A program made the translations under genes and the position numbers. Under the pieces are notes generated by a model, which was not told where the DNA came from, made no database searches, and saw only the letters and a program-made list of their open reading frames with translations. Below are positions 1 through 8,999 of a stretch of DNA of 64,000 bases, piece after piece; within the stretch, counting starts at the first letter, position 1, and each line of letters opens with the position of its first letter. Source of the stretch: Cohnella lupini (lineage in GTDB: Bacteria; Bacillota; Bacilli; Paenibacillales; Paenibacillaceae); assembly GCF_003386205.1 (NCBI RefSeq), contig NZ_QRDY01000001.1:1-64000 (forward strand), given 5' to 3'.

Positions 1-119
1 GAAGAAGAACATCGGAAAGCCGGATGAGGGAAAACTTCACGTCCGGTTTGATGCAGGGGGAGCTGGAAAAGTAAAAGGAGGGCATACGCCCTCCAATGAA
101 ATTTCAGTTCTCTACTCTA
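1..119 (+). mobile_element. 3' tail of a group II intron (domains V and VI)
   Basis: A domain V-like hairpin spans about 16-49: the catalytic AGC triad at 18-20 opens a stem (GCCGGA pairing with TCCGGT) with a GAAAA-type tip, the shape of the highly conserved 34-nt bacterial domain V. A second, imperfect stem (GAGCTGGAAA with TTTCAGTTCTC) follows at about 58-113 and would be domain VI, with an inner GGAGGGC/GCCCTCC hairpin. The pyrimidine-rich CTCTACTCTAC at about 109-119 is typical of the 3' end. The reverse transcriptase gene and the 5' domains lie left of the window, so it cannot be told whether the element is complete. The exact exon junction is uncertain by a few bases. Confidence 0.68.
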
Positions 120-215
120 CTCAGAAAGTATAAACTTGATACAAACGTTTACTGACTTTCAATGACGTTGGAGCCGGCCGTTTTACTTGTTGAACACAAA
201 TAACCCGCCTCCCAA

Positions 216-618
216 AATAACCCGTCCAGACCGGGTTGTTTGTCCCTCGCGGCTCCAATTTCGCTGAATAACCCGTCCAGACCGGGTTATTTGTTCCTCG
301 CGGTCCCTGTTTCGCCCAATAACCCGTCCAGACCGGGTTATTTGTCCCTCGCGGTCCCTGTTTCGCCCAATAACCCGTCCAGACCGGGTTATTTGTCCTT
401 CGCGGTCCCAATTTCGCGGAATAACCCGTCCAGACCGGGTTATTTGTCCCTCGCGGTCCCTATTTCGCCCAATAACCCGTCCAGACCGGGTTATTTGTCC
501 CTCGCGGTCCCAATTTCGCCGAATAACCCGTCCAGACCGGGTTATTTGTCCCTCGCGGCTCCAATTTCGCCGAATAACCCGTCTAAACCGGGTTATTTAT
601 CTCTCGCGGCTCCAAGGT
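216..618. repeat. Tandem array 1: eight 51-bp units, each with a perfect hairpin
   Basis: Units start at 216, 267, 318, 369, 420, 471, 522 and 573, exactly 51 bp apart. Each holds the inverted repeat AATAACCCG-N7-CGGGTTATT (loop TCCAGAC, TCTAAAC in the last unit) followed by a 26-bp spacer containing CTCGCGG. The hairpin is almost invariant: the only arm change is AATAACCCG against CGGGTTGTT in the first unit, which is a G-U wobble in RNA. Changes are concentrated in the spacer. Because 51 is a multiple of three, both strands stay open by chance and translate as NNPSRPGYLS-type repeats; these are not credible proteins. A degenerate extra half-unit sits just upstream (about 199-215). There is no terminator-like T-run after the hairpins. 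Confidence 0.9.
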
Positions 619-1072
619 GAGAGTCATCCATTTCAAATACGATGCTTTTCAATGTATTTATGAAACTTGATCAAAAATTAAGTTGGAAAAAGATGTTTTT
701 GATTCCTATTGGTCTCCGTTTGTTCTTTTCCTTTCCTAAATTCGATCTATAGTGATGTTCTTCATCCTACTTTGATTACAAAAGTGCTCAGCAGCTCCAA
801 TAACGATGATTACCATTCTACTTACTATGATTTCAACTTGATAGCTGACTCACTGTTAATCAAAACTTATAGCAGAGCATGCATCAATCTCGAAATTATG
901 GACGGCGAAGCCGCTTTTTTGCGTATATCGAGCGACTTCGAGAAGGCCATAACTTTAATTGATAAATGCTATAAATTCATTAGAAGTGACTTTACTAGGG
1001 GACTGTGTTAGGTTCAAAGTAACCTATTTTAGCGTGATTCGACTTACGCTATGCCGCGAGAGGAGAATTTTG
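619..1072. other. Gene-poor stretch upstream of cysJ
   Basis: This stretch is clearly richer in A+T than its surroundings. The only open frame of note (709-1011, plus strand, 100 codons from a TTG) has no ribosome binding site and resembles no family I know; it may be a decayed gene. TTGATA at 958-963 followed by TATAAA at 970-975 is too closely spaced to be a normal promoter. I see no S-box, T-box or other recognisable leader for the sulfur genes downstream, and no clear terminator. The cysJI promoter presumably lies here but I cannot point to it. Confidence 0.4.
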
Positions 1073-2911
1073 TTGGAACTGCAAGTGACGAACAGCCCAT
1101 TTCATGCAGAGCAGATAGAGTTGCTCAATCGCTTATTACCCGGCTTAACGGATAACCAGCGCATTTGGTTGAGCGGATATCTAACGGCTCTTAATAGTAG
1201 CTCCGCGATCGCGTCGGCGATCGTCAATTCTTCTATTGCCGCTCATCCGGTTGCCGCAGCGGCTCCTTTATCCAAGGAAGTAACCGTGTTATACGGATCG
1301 CAAACCGGCAACTGCCACAAACTGGCGACGAAGCTGTCCAAGAAGCTGGAGGAACAAGGCTTTCAAGTCTCTCTTTCCTCGATGGGAGATTTCAAGGTAA
1401 ACGGCTTGAAGAAAGTACAGAACCTGCTCCTGCTGGTCAGCACCCATGGCGAAGGAGACGCCCCCGACAACGCGATCGCGTTCTACGAATTTCTTCACGG
1501 CAAGCGCGCGCCGCAGTTGAACGAGCTTCGTTATTCCGTGCTCGCTTTGGGAGATACGTCTTACGAGTTTTTCTGCCAGACCGGCAAAGATTTCGATAAA
1601 CGACTGGAGGAGCTAGGTGCCAAGCGTATAGTTCCCCGCGTCGATTGCGACGTCGACTTCGACGAGCAAGCGGCGGAGTGGATGAATCAGGCGATAGGCT
1701 CTTTGGGCGAGTCGCCGTCGGGCCAAGCAGTCGCGGGCGGAACAACTCAGTCGATCGGCAACGTCGCAGCGGATGCGGAATCGGAATATTCGAGAACGAA
1801 TCCGTTCCATGCGGAGATTCTCGAGAACCTCAACCTGAACGGTCGCGGATCGGACAGGGAAACCCGGCACGTCGAGCTGTCGCTCGAAGGATCGAATCTT
1901 GAATACGAGCCGGGGGACAGCTTAGGCGTGTATCCGGAAAATCATCCGAAGCTCGTCGATGAGTTAATCGAAGAGATGGGCTGGAACGAGAATGAGCCCG
2001 TAACGGTCGGCAAGAGCGGCGGCAAGAGCCCATTGCGGGAAGCGCTGCTTCGCCATTACGAGATTACGGTGCTGACTAAGCCGTTGCTCGGACAAATCGC
2101 CAAGCTGACCGGACTTGATCGGCTGAACGATCTGCTGAAAGCCGGGCTAGAGCAAGAGCTTAAAGATTACCTCAGGGATAGGGACTTACTGGATTTGGTT
2201 AGGGATTACGCGTTAAAAGGAGTGCCCGCGGAAGCGTTCGTATCCGTCCTCCGGAAAATACCGGCACGGTTATACTCCATCGCGAGCAGCTTGAAGGCGA
2301 ATCCGGACGAGGTGCACCTCACGGTGCGCAAAGTCGATTACGAGGCACACGGCAGGAAGCGTTACGGAGTTTGCTCCGTTCACCTCGCTGAACGCGCGGC
2401 AATCGGCGACTCGTTGCCGGTGTTCGTTCAACAGAACGCGAACTTCAAGCTTCCGCAAGATCCGAACGCGCCGATCATCATGATCGGACCGGGCACGGGC
2501 GTCGCGCCGTTCAGGGCTTTCCTCGGAGAACGGCAAGAAACGGGAGCCGAAGGGAAATCATGGCTGTTCTATGGCGATCAGCATTTCTCTACCGACTTCC
2601 TCTATCAAGTGGAATGGCAACGCTGGCTTAAGGAAGGCGTGCTGACCCGTATGGACGTGGCGTTCTCGCGCGATACGGATAAGAAAGTCTACGTGCAGCA
2701 ACGGATGAGAGAGAAGAGCAAGGAGCTCTATCGATGGCTGCAAGAAGGAGCATATGTTTACGTATGCGGAGACGAGAAGAAAATGGCGCATGACGTCCAT
2801 GCCGCGTTGATCATGATCATAGAGCATGAAGGCGGCAAGACACCGGAGGAAGCCGCGGAGTACTTGTCCGGAATGCAGCAGCAGAAGCGTTACCAAAGAG
2901 ACGTATACTAA
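1073..2911 (+). CDS. cysJ: Assimilatory sulfite reductase (NADPH), flavoprotein alpha subunit
   Basis: CysJ passes electrons from NADPH through FAD and FMN to the CysI hemoprotein, which reduces sulfite to sulfide for cysteine synthesis in the cytoplasm. The TTG start is chosen because AGAGGAG lies just upstream and the protein then begins [10 protein letters not shown], as Bacillus CysJ does; this gives 612 residues, the usual length. The order is an N-terminal flavodoxin (FMN) domain with the phosphate loop YGSQTGN, an FAD-binding region with RLYSIASS, and a C-terminal ferredoxin-reductase NADPH domain with [13 protein letters not shown]. The C-terminus ends in an aromatic residue (RDVY), as in other members of the cytochrome P450 reductase family. 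cysI follows after 37 nt, so the pair is an operon. Confidence 0.96.
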   Translation: MELQVTNSPFHAEQIELLNRLLPGLTDNQRIWLSGYLTALNSSSAIASAIVNSSIAAHPVAAAAPLSKEVTVLYGSQTGNCHKLATKLSKKLEEQGFQVSLSSMGDFKVNGLKKVQNLLLLVSTHGEGDAPDNAIAFYEFLHGKRAPQLNELRYSVLALGDTSYEFFCQTGKDFDKRLEELGAKRIVPRVDCDVDFDEQAAEWMNQAIGSLGESPSGQAVAGGTTQSIGNVAADAESEYSRTNPFHAEILENLNLNGRGSDRETRHVELSLEGSNLEYEPGDSLGVYPENHPKLVDELIEEMGWNENEPVTVGKSGGKSPLREALLRHYEITVLTKPLLGQIAKLTGLDRLNDLLKAGLEQELKDYLRDRDLLDLVRDYALKGVPAEAFVSVLRKIPARLYSIASSLKANPDEVHLTVRKVDYEAHGRKRYGVCSVHLAERAAIGDSLPVFVQQNANFKLPQDPNAPIIMIGPGTGVAPFRAFLGERQETGAEGKSWLFYGDQHFSTDFLYQVEWQRWLKEGVLTRMDVAFSRDTDKKVYVQQRMREKSKELYRWLQEGAYVYVCGDEKKMAHDVHAALIMIIEHEGGKTPEEAAEYLSGMQQQKRYQRDVY

Positions 2912-2948
2912 CCTAGAAATCGAAAGCCCGCGAGAGGAGAAACGTAAT

Positions 2949-4673
2949 ATGTCGGAAAATAACCTGTTATCACCGAACAGCGCTCCGCATAGCGACGTCG
3001 AGGAAATCAAGCGCAGAACGAATTATTTGCGCGGGAGCCTCGCGGACACGCTAGCGGATACCATAACGGGATCCATTCCCGAGGACGACAACCGATTAAT
3101 GAAGTTTCATGGAAGCTATATGCAGGACGATCGGGATTTGCGCAACGAACGGAGCAAGCAGAAGCTGGAACCGGCTTACCAGTTCATGCTGCGCGTGCGC
3201 GCCGCGGGCGGAGTCGTTACGCCGGATCAATGGCTGATGATGGATCGGGTCGCTCAGAAGTACGGCAGCGGAACGATTCGGTTGACTACACGTCAGTCCT
3301 TTCAGCTTCACGGCGTTATCAAGTGGAACCTAAAGAGCACGATACGCGAAGTCAACGATGCGATGCTGAGTACGCTCGCGGCCTGCGGCGACGTGAATCG
3401 TAACGTCATGTGCAACCCGAATCCGCATCAGTCGGAAGTTCACGCGGAGGCTTACGAATGGGCTTGCCGGATCAGCAACCATCTGGATCCCCATACGAGG
3501 GCGTACCATGAATTATGGCTCGACGGCGAGAAGATCGTGGATAGCAGGGAAGACGGAGCGGAACAGGAGCCGATCTACGGGCATGTCTACTTGCCGCGCA
3601 AATTCAAGATCGGAATGGCGATTCCCCCTTCGAACGATATCGACGTATACTCGCAAGACTTGGGGTATATCGCGATCGTCGAGGACGGTAAGCTGAAAGG
3701 GTTTAACGTTACGGTAGGCGGCGGGATGGGAATGACTCACGGCGACACGAAGACGTATCCGCAAATCAGTCAGGTTATCGGATTCTGCACGCCGGAGCAA
3801 GCGGTCGACGTGGCGGAGAAGACGGTTACGATACAGCGCGATTACGGCGACCGTTCCGTACGGAAGCATGCCCGTTTCAAGTATACGATCGACGATCGCG
3901 GCATCGACTGGTTTGTCGGCGAGCTGACCAATCGCTTGGGTTGGAAGCTGGAGGAGGCGCGTCCCTTCCGTTTCGACGATAACGGGGATCGTTACGGTTG
4001 GGTGAAAGGCGCGAACGGCAAATGGCATTTCACTATGTTCATCCAGAACGGCAGAATACAAGACGATGATCAAGTTAAGCTGATGACCGGATTGCGGGAA
4101 ATTGCCAAGCAGCACACGGGAGATTTCCGCTTGACCGGGAATCAAAACCTGATTATCGGCAACGTCAGCGCGCAGAAGAAGAAAAAAATCGAGGAGCTCA
4201 TTAAGGCGTATGGGCTCACCGATGGCGCAAGCTATTCGGCTTTGCGCAGAAACTCGATGGCCTGCGTCGCGTTCCCGACGTGCGGATTGGCGATGGCGGA
4301 ATCGGAACGTTATCTTCCCGAGCTGTTGACTAAGATCGAGCCGATGCTGGATTCGGCGGGGCTGCGCGACGAGAATATCGTCATTCGCATGACCGGCTGC
4401 CCGAACGGCTGCGCCCGCCCGACTTTGGCGGAAATCGCCTTTATCGGCAAAGCCCCCGGCAAATACAACATGTATCTGGGCGGCGGATTCAGCGGGAACC
4501 GGTTGAATAAGCTGTACAAGGAAAACATCGGCGAGACGGAGATCTTGGATTCGCTGCAACCGATGTTCGAACGATATGCGAACGAGCGGCGGGACGACGA
4601 GCGCTTCGGCGATTTCGTCATTCGAGCCGGGTACGTCAAGGAAGTTCGTTCAGGCTTGGATTTTCACTCTTAA
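2949..4673 (+). CDS. cysI: Assimilatory sulfite reductase (NADPH), hemoprotein beta subunit
   Basis: CysI carries out the six-electron reduction of sulfite to hydrogen sulfide on a coupled siroheme and 4Fe-4S centre, using electrons from CysJ. The 574 residues match the family length. The four cluster cysteines are present in the two expected blocks: C439-x5-C445 (CVAFPTC) and C484-x3-C488 (CPNGC), the last also being the shared siroheme ligand. Conserved anion-binding and siroheme segments ([18 protein letters not shown]) are also visible. The start is the ATG behind GAGAGGAG, and codes for [10 protein letters not shown]. It is the last gene of the cysJI operon, followed by a strong hairpin. 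Confidence 0.97.
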   Translation: MSENNLLSPNSAPHSDVEEIKRRTNYLRGSLADTLADTITGSIPEDDNRLMKFHGSYMQDDRDLRNERSKQKLEPAYQFMLRVRAAGGVVTPDQWLMMDRVAQKYGSGTIRLTTRQSFQLHGVIKWNLKSTIREVNDAMLSTLAACGDVNRNVMCNPNPHQSEVHAEAYEWACRISNHLDPHTRAYHELWLDGEKIVDSREDGAEQEPIYGHVYLPRKFKIGMAIPPSNDIDVYSQDLGYIAIVEDGKLKGFNVTVGGGMGMTHGDTKTYPQISQVIGFCTPEQAVDVAEKTVTIQRDYGDRSVRKHARFKYTIDDRGIDWFVGELTNRLGWKLEEARPFRFDDNGDRYGWVKGANGKWHFTMFIQNGRIQDDDQVKLMTGLREIAKQHTGDFRLTGNQNLIIGNVSAQKKKKIEELIKAYGLTDGASYSALRRNSMACVAFPTCGLAMAESERYLPELLTKIEPMLDSAGLRDENIVIRMTGCPNGCARPTLAEIAFIGKAPGKYNMYLGGGFSGNRLNKLYKENIGETEILDSLQPMFERYANERRDDERFGDFVIRAGYVKEVRSGLDFHS

Positions 4674-4683
4674 TCTCGCATTC

Positions 4684-4719
4684 GAAAGCCGCCTCCGGGT
4701 CCATCGGGGGGCGGCTTTC
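4684..4719 (+). terminator. Hairpin terminator after cysI
   Basis: Perfect 10-bp stem GAAAGCCGCC/GGCGGCTTTC with a 16-nt loop directly downstream of the cysI stop. There is no long T-run, so termination may be incomplete or act mainly as 3'-end protection. Confidence 0.6.
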
Positions 4720-4824
4720 GTCATGAAATCGAATCCTTCCTATCTGCCCTTTCAAGCGACGGCATATCCGTTCGCGCGAAGGGCATCTTAATTTATTCCA
4801 GTCCCAACGACTAACATCGTCCAA

Positions 4825-4852
4825 TTACAAGCAAGGACGCGGAAAATATAAT
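4825..4852 (+). promoter_or_regulatory. Sigma-A-type promoter of carbohydrate locus 1
   Basis: TTACAA at 4825-4830 and a consensus TATAAT at 4847-4852 are separated by 16 bp. The expected start point falls at about 4859, in the cre-like site, and the first gene begins 54 bp after the -10 box. Confidence 0.65.
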
Positions 4853-4858
4853 GGGGTT

Positions 4859-4872
4859 AGATAACGCTTACA
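4859..4872. promoter_or_regulatory. cre-like catabolite response element, locus 1
   Basis: Read on the minus strand the site is TGTAAGCGTTATCT, matching 13 of 14 positions of the CcpA consensus TGWAANCGNTNWCA. It overlaps the predicted transcription start, a position at which CcpA normally represses. Confidence 0.65.
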
Positions 4873-4905
4873 TGAAGGCGTTAATTCCTAAAGGGGGTAA
4901 AGGAA

Positions 4906-6213
4906 TTGAGAAAACAAATGATCGTCGGATTAGTAATCATGCTGTTGGTTGGGATCGTATCGGCTTGCGGAGGCAACAACAATGAACCATCGAGTTCGGG
5001 CAATAACGCAAGCGCTTCCAACGGTGCCGGGACCGACACGCCGAAGAAAGCGGAGCTGACTTTGATGCTGACGGGCCTTGGGCGCTTCAAGGAGCAATTC
5101 GATCAATATCTGAAGCAGTTCGCGGCTAAAGAGAAAGCGGAGAAAGGAATCGACGTTACTTATAACCTGGAGGTGCCGTCGGACGCGAACTTGCTGAAGA
5201 CGCGGCTCGCGAGCGGAGACGCTCCTGATATCTTTTCCTTCCACGCGGCGTTCGACGGTCCTATATTCGAGAAAGGCGGATATTTGCCCGATCTTTCCGG
5301 CGAACCGTTCGTAGGCAAATTGATCGATACGATTCGTCAAGTCGTCACGATTAACGACAAAGTCGTCGGCGTTCCGATGGAGAGTTTCTCTTGGAGTTAC
5401 TTGTACAACAAAGAAATGTTCGATAAATACGGCTTAAAGGTGCCGACGACGCTGTCCGAAATGAAACAAGTCGTGGAAACCTTGAAGAGCAACGGAGAAA
5501 CGCCTTTCATGCTCGCCTACAAGGAAGCAAGCTTTCCCGGATGGCTCACGCAATTAAGCTTCGAATCCGTCGTCGCCAAGCAGTCTCCGGACTGGTGGGA
5601 CCGCATGAACAAGGGCGAGGCTTCGTTCTCCGAGCTGAAGGATAAAGGCATGTTCGACATTATCGATTTGGTGAACGGCAACGGCACGAAACGTCCATTG
5701 GAAGTCGGCGCGGACGACGGCTTGGCCAAATTCGCGAACGGCGAAGCCGCGATGCTGATTACCGGCACTTGGTATGCCGACAGCATCCTGAAAGCCAATC
5801 CGAATTTCAAGCTCGGTCTCGGAGCTCTTCCCGTCAACGACGATCCCGAGTCCACGATGGTGAACTTAGCCGTGTCGACGACGCTGTCCGTGTATCCGGA
5901 AAGCCCTAACAAAGCGGTAGCGACCGATTTCCTCAATTATATTCTGGATGACAAAGATTCTTCGGCCTTTTTCGACCAATTGAAATTCAATAAAGTGGCC
6001 AAGGATCAACAGATCGAAACGTTCCCTTGGACGGAGCAAGGCAATCAATACGTGGAAAGCGGACATTCTTACTTGGATCAATCGATCCCGCAATCGGCTA
6101 ACGAAGCGATCGGTAAAATGTCGCAATCGTACTTCGCCGGGCAAATCTCGCAAGACGAATTAGTCGCGGAAATCGACAAGGCTTGGAAGAAGTCGGTCCA
6201 AGTTCAAAAATAA
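4906..6213 (+). CDS. Carbohydrate ABC importer, lipoprotein substrate-binding protein (locus 1)
   Basis: An extracellular solute-binding protein of family 1 (MalE/MsmE class) that would capture an oligosaccharide outside the membrane and hand it to the two permeases encoded next. The 435-residue protein starts at a TTG behind AAGGGGG/AAAGGA. It has a lipoprotein signal peptide ending in the lipobox VSAC (Cys21), then a low-complexity Gly/Asn/Ser linker, then the two-lobe binding domain (for example the segment ending AMLITGTWYADSI). The substrate cannot be read from sequence; the GH116 glycosidase at the end of the operon suggests a beta-linked gluco- or xylo-oligosaccharide. Catabolite control is likely from the upstream cre-like site. 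Confidence 0.9.
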   Translation: MRKQMIVGLVIMLLVGIVSACGGNNNEPSSSGNNASASNGAGTDTPKKAELTLMLTGLGRFKEQFDQYLKQFAAKEKAEKGIDVTYNLEVPSDANLLKTRLASGDAPDIFSFHAAFDGPIFEKGGYLPDLSGEPFVGKLIDTIRQVVTINDKVVGVPMESFSWSYLYNKEMFDKYGLKVPTTLSEMKQVVETLKSNGETPFMLAYKEASFPGWLTQLSFESVVAKQSPDWWDRMNKGEASFSELKDKGMFDIIDLVNGNGTKRPLEVGADDGLAKFANGEAAMLITGTWYADSILKANPNFKLGLGALPVNDDPESTMVNLAVSTTLSVYPESPNKAVATDFLNYILDDKDSSAFFDQLKFNKVAKDQQIETFPWTEQGNQYVESGHSYLDQSIPQSANEAIGKMSQSYFAGQISQDELVAEIDKAWKKSVQVQK

Positions 6214-6220
6214 ATCTGGC

Positions 6221-6256
6221 GGGAAGGCGGTAGCAGCAAGCGCTGCCGCTCTCCCC
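6221..6256 (+). promoter_or_regulatory. Intercistronic hairpin after the locus-1 binding protein gene
   Basis: Stem GCGGTAGC/GCTGCCGC (one G-U pair) with a 7-nt loop, extended outwards by GGGAAG/CTCTCCC. It sits between the binding-protein stop and the first permease and lacks a T-run, so mRNA stabilisation or partial termination, giving more binding protein than permease, is the likely role. Confidence 0.5.
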
Positions 6257-6271
6257 TCGGTTAGGCGGTGG

Positions 6272-7165
6272 ATGGGAATGTATCGAGCGCTAAAAACGAA
6301 ACCGTGGATTTCTTTGCTGGCCTTCGCGGCACCGGCTCTCGTGTTTTACGTGATCTTTTTGCTAATACCGACTCTCGGCGGCGTATACTACAGTTTTACC
6401 GATTGGAACGGATTGTTCCGGAGTTATCATTTCGTAGGCTTCAGCAACTACGTCGAAGCGTTCACGGAAGATTCCAGGTTTATTTATTCGCTATTCTATA
6501 CGCTAAAATACGTGCTGGCCATCGTCATCCTGCAAAACGTAATCGGCCTTGGCCTTGCGGTGCTGGTTGAAAGCCGGATGCGCACGAAAGCTCTGTTCCG
6601 GACGTTGTTCTTCATGCCGAACATGTTCAGCGTCTATATCAGCACGCTTATGTGGACGTTCATATTCTCGACGGCGTTTCCGCAGCTCGCGGAGAAGACG
6701 CTGCTGCACTTTCTGGACCAGCCGTGGCTCGGATCCTCGTCGATGGCGTTCGTATCGATCCTGCTCGTATCCGTCTGGCAAGGCGCCGGTTATTTAATGG
6801 TCATCTATATCGCGGCATTGCAGGGCGTGCCCCGGGATTTGCAAGAGGCGGCGACGATCGACGGCGCGACGCCGTTTCGTAAATTCCTTCATATCACGTT
6901 GCCGATGATCATGCCGGCGATTACGATCTGCGCGTTCTTGACCTTAAACGGCTCCTTCAAAATATTCGAAGTCGTATACGCGCTAACCGGCGGAGGTCCG
7001 GGATACAGCACGGAGGTCATCGCTTTCAATATCTATCAGGAAGGCTTCGCCAGGGATATGCGCTACGGTTACGCGACCGCCAAAGCGATGATCTTGTTCT
7101 TGATCATTCTGGTCATTACGGTAACCCAAGTCGCGGTCCTGAAGAAGAAAGAGGTAGAAGCATGA
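6272..7165 (+). CDS. Carbohydrate ABC importer permease 1 (MalF-type, locus 1)
   Basis: An integral membrane permease of the sugar ABC family, 297 residues with about six transmembrane segments, the first at about residues 13-35. The cytoplasmic EAA loop that contacts the ATPase is clear: EAATIDGATPFRKFLHITLP. The start is either this ATG or the one two codons later (MYRALKTKPW), which has a better-spaced GGTGG; neither choice changes the fold. It pairs with the next permease, whose start codon overlaps this stop in an ATGA. No ATP-binding subunit is encoded nearby. Confidence 0.92.
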   Translation: MGMYRALKTKPWISLLAFAAPALVFYVIFLLIPTLGGVYYSFTDWNGLFRSYHFVGFSNYVEAFTEDSRFIYSLFYTLKYVLAIVILQNVIGLGLAVLVESRMRTKALFRTLFFMPNMFSVYISTLMWTFIFSTAFPQLAEKTLLHFLDQPWLGSSSMAFVSILLVSVWQGAGYLMVIYIAALQGVPRDLQEAATIDGATPFRKFLHITLPMIMPAITICAFLTLNGSFKIFEVVYALTGGGPGYSTEVIAFNIYQEGFARDMRYGYATAKAMILFLIILVITVTQVAVLKKKEVEA

Positions 7166-7992
7166 GGAAACGGAGCCTGATTCCCTCGTCGTTAATCGTG
7201 CTGTTGCTGATTATCGTAACGATATTCTTTATGTTTCCCATCGTGCTGGCCGTCGTGAATTCGCTGAAATCGCAAGGCGAAATGTTCAAGTCGGTAATCG
7301 CATGGCCGAAGGCGCTGCAATGGGAAAACTATAAGTACGTCTTGACGGAAGTTCATATTCTGCGCAGCCTGTACAACACGTTCATCATTACTATACTATC
7401 TATCGTCGGAATCATCTTTTGCGGAGCTCTCGCCGGTTACAAGTTATCGCGGACGCCCGGGAAAGTCAGCGCCTTTATTTTTTTCCTGTTCCTGTCGTCC
7501 ATGCTCATTCCCTTTTATTCCATTATGTTTTCGCTCATCCAGGTCGCTTCCGGTCTTCATATTCAAGGCTCGGTCTACCGATTGCCCTTGATCTATATCG
7601 GACTCGGCGTGAACTTCGCGATTTTCCTGTACCACGGGTTCGTCAAATCGATTCCCCGAGAGTTGGAGGAATCCGCGCAGATGGACGGGTGCGGTCAGCT
7701 AAAAACATTTACGCGCATTATTTTTCCGCTGCTCCTTCCCATCACGATGACGATCGTTATTCTCGATATTTTGTGGGTGTGGAACGATTTCATGCTGCCG
7801 TTGATCATGATAACCGATTATAAAAGCTACACGCTCGTCCTGCTGGCCAGCACGTTCTTCAGCGAGTATTCGACGGAATGGTCTTATATTCTGAGCATCC
7901 TCGTGCTTACGTCGCTTCCGGTTATTCTCGTCTATCTCGTATTCCAGAAATATATCGTGCAAGGGATTGCCGACGGAGCCATTAAAGGATAA
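7162..7992 (+). CDS. Carbohydrate ABC importer permease 2 (MalG-type, locus 1)
   Basis: Second permease of the importer, 276 residues and about six membrane segments. The EAA loop reads EESAQMDGCGQLKTFTRIIF and the protein ends in GIADGAIKG, the typical MalG-class tail. The 4-nt overlap with the preceding permease gene points to translational coupling and a heterodimeric channel. Confidence 0.93.
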   Translation: MRKRSLIPSSLIVLLLIIVTIFFMFPIVLAVVNSLKSQGEMFKSVIAWPKALQWENYKYVLTEVHILRSLYNTFIITILSIVGIIFCGALAGYKLSRTPGKVSAFIFFLFLSSMLIPFYSIMFSLIQVASGLHIQGSVYRLPLIYIGLGVNFAIFLYHGFVKSIPRELEESAQMDGCGQLKTFTRIIFPLLLPITMTIVILDILWVWNDFMLPLIMITDYKSYTLVLLASTFFSEYSTEWSYILSILVLTSLPVILVYLVFQKYIVQGIADGAIKG

Positions 7993-7996
7993 TACA

Positions 7997-8968
7997 ATGA
8001 GAGAGCCGAAGGGAGATTGCCGCATCATGTCCAACCGTTACCTGCGAATACGGGAGGAAGACCGGGTTCGCCGCTTGCAACCGCATTCAGGTATAATTAA
8101 TATGGTGCTCGACACCGACGCTTTTAACGAGATAGACGATCAATTCGCGTTGGCGTACGCGCTGTTATCGAAAGACCGTATACAATTGCGGGCCATATAC
8201 GCAGCGCCTTTCCATAACGAGCTTTCGGACGGTCCGAAGGACGGCATGGAAAAAAGCTACGATGAAATCATTCGTATATTGGATCGGATGGGAGAGTCCT
8301 CCGAAGGCTTCGTTTATCGCGGATCCGACGAGTACTTGCCCGGTCCCGAGCAACCCGTGGACAGCGAGGCCGCTCGCGATCTGATCGCGAAAGCGATGGC
8401 GGCGTCCGATGACGATCCGCTCTACGTCGTCGCCATCGGAGCGATTACCAACGTAGCCTCCGCGATTCTGCTCGAACCGCGCATCATCGAGAAGATCGTC
8501 GTTGTATGGCTCGGCGGCCACGCTCTCTGGTGGAACGATACGACGGAGTTTAATCTGAAGCAAGACGTGTTCGGCGCGCGGGTGCTGCTCGACTGCGGCG
8601 TTCCGCTCGTGCTCATCCCCGTTCTCGGGGTCTCGTCGCACTTGTCTACGACGCTGCCGGAGATCAACGCTTACGTAAGGGGAAAGGGTATCATCGGCGA
8701 TTTCCTGGCCGAGCGGTTCGAAAGCTGCCATCAGGACCACTTCGGCTATTCGAGGGTCATATGGGACATATCCACCGTTGCTTATTTACTGAATCCCGCC
8801 GCCGTGCCGACCGAACTGGTCCATAGCCCGGTGCTGACCGACGGGATGACGTGGAGCAGGGACACGCGAAGACATTTGATTCGCTGCGCAACCTTCGCTA
8901 ATCGCGATGCCGTCTTTAACGATCTGTTCCGAAAGTTGGAGAAGGCGTCGAGCGAAACGATACGTTAA
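7997..8968 (+). CDS. Nucleoside hydrolase-like protein (IUNH family)
   Basis: Inosine-uridine-preferring nucleoside hydrolases cleave the N-glycosidic bond of ribonucleosides with a Ca2+-bound water. The N-terminal calcium signature is recognisable but altered: VLDTDAFNEIDD instead of the usual DTDxGxDD, with all key acids kept. The later active-site region is also visible (TEFNLKQDVFGARVLL). The first ATG has AAAGGA seven bases upstream; an ATG ten codons later (MSNRYLRIRE) with GAAGGGAG is an alternative. Such divergent members often sit in sugar operons, where their true substrate is unknown; a nucleoside is not guaranteed. It follows the permeases after 4 nt. Confidence 0.82.
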   Translation: MREPKGDCRIMSNRYLRIREEDRVRRLQPHSGIINMVLDTDAFNEIDDQFALAYALLSKDRIQLRAIYAAPFHNELSDGPKDGMEKSYDEIIRILDRMGESSEGFVYRGSDEYLPGPEQPVDSEAARDLIAKAMAASDDDPLYVVAIGAITNVASAILLEPRIIEKIVVVWLGGHALWWNDTTEFNLKQDVFGARVLLDCGVPLVLIPVLGVSSHLSTTLPEINAYVRGKGIIGDFLAERFESCHQDHFGYSRVIWDISTVAYLLNPAAVPTELVHSPVLTDGMTWSRDTRRHLIRCATFANRDAVFNDLFRKLEKASSETIR

Positions 8969-8999
8969 AATAGAACTCATCCGTTGGGAGCGTGCGAGC

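Noticed and set aside
216..618. Possible CRISPR array
   Set aside because: The spacers are near copies of each other and the whole 51-bp unit repeats; there are no cas genes nearby.
121..620. Open frames on both strands across array 1 (repeated NNPSRPGYLS- and NNPVWTGY-type peptides)
   Set aside because: They follow from a 51-bp period, which is divisible by three; both strands are open at once, no ribosome binding site precedes them, and base changes do not favour synonymous positions.
709..1011. 100-codon open frame upstream of cysJ
   Set aside because: It starts at a TTG without a binding site, resembles no family I know, and its end overlaps the likely cysJ leader. Kept only as part of the gene-poor stretch.
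3513..4559. Long antisense frame opposite cysI
   Set aside because: Shadow of the cysI codon pattern; cysI has the cluster motifs and operon context.
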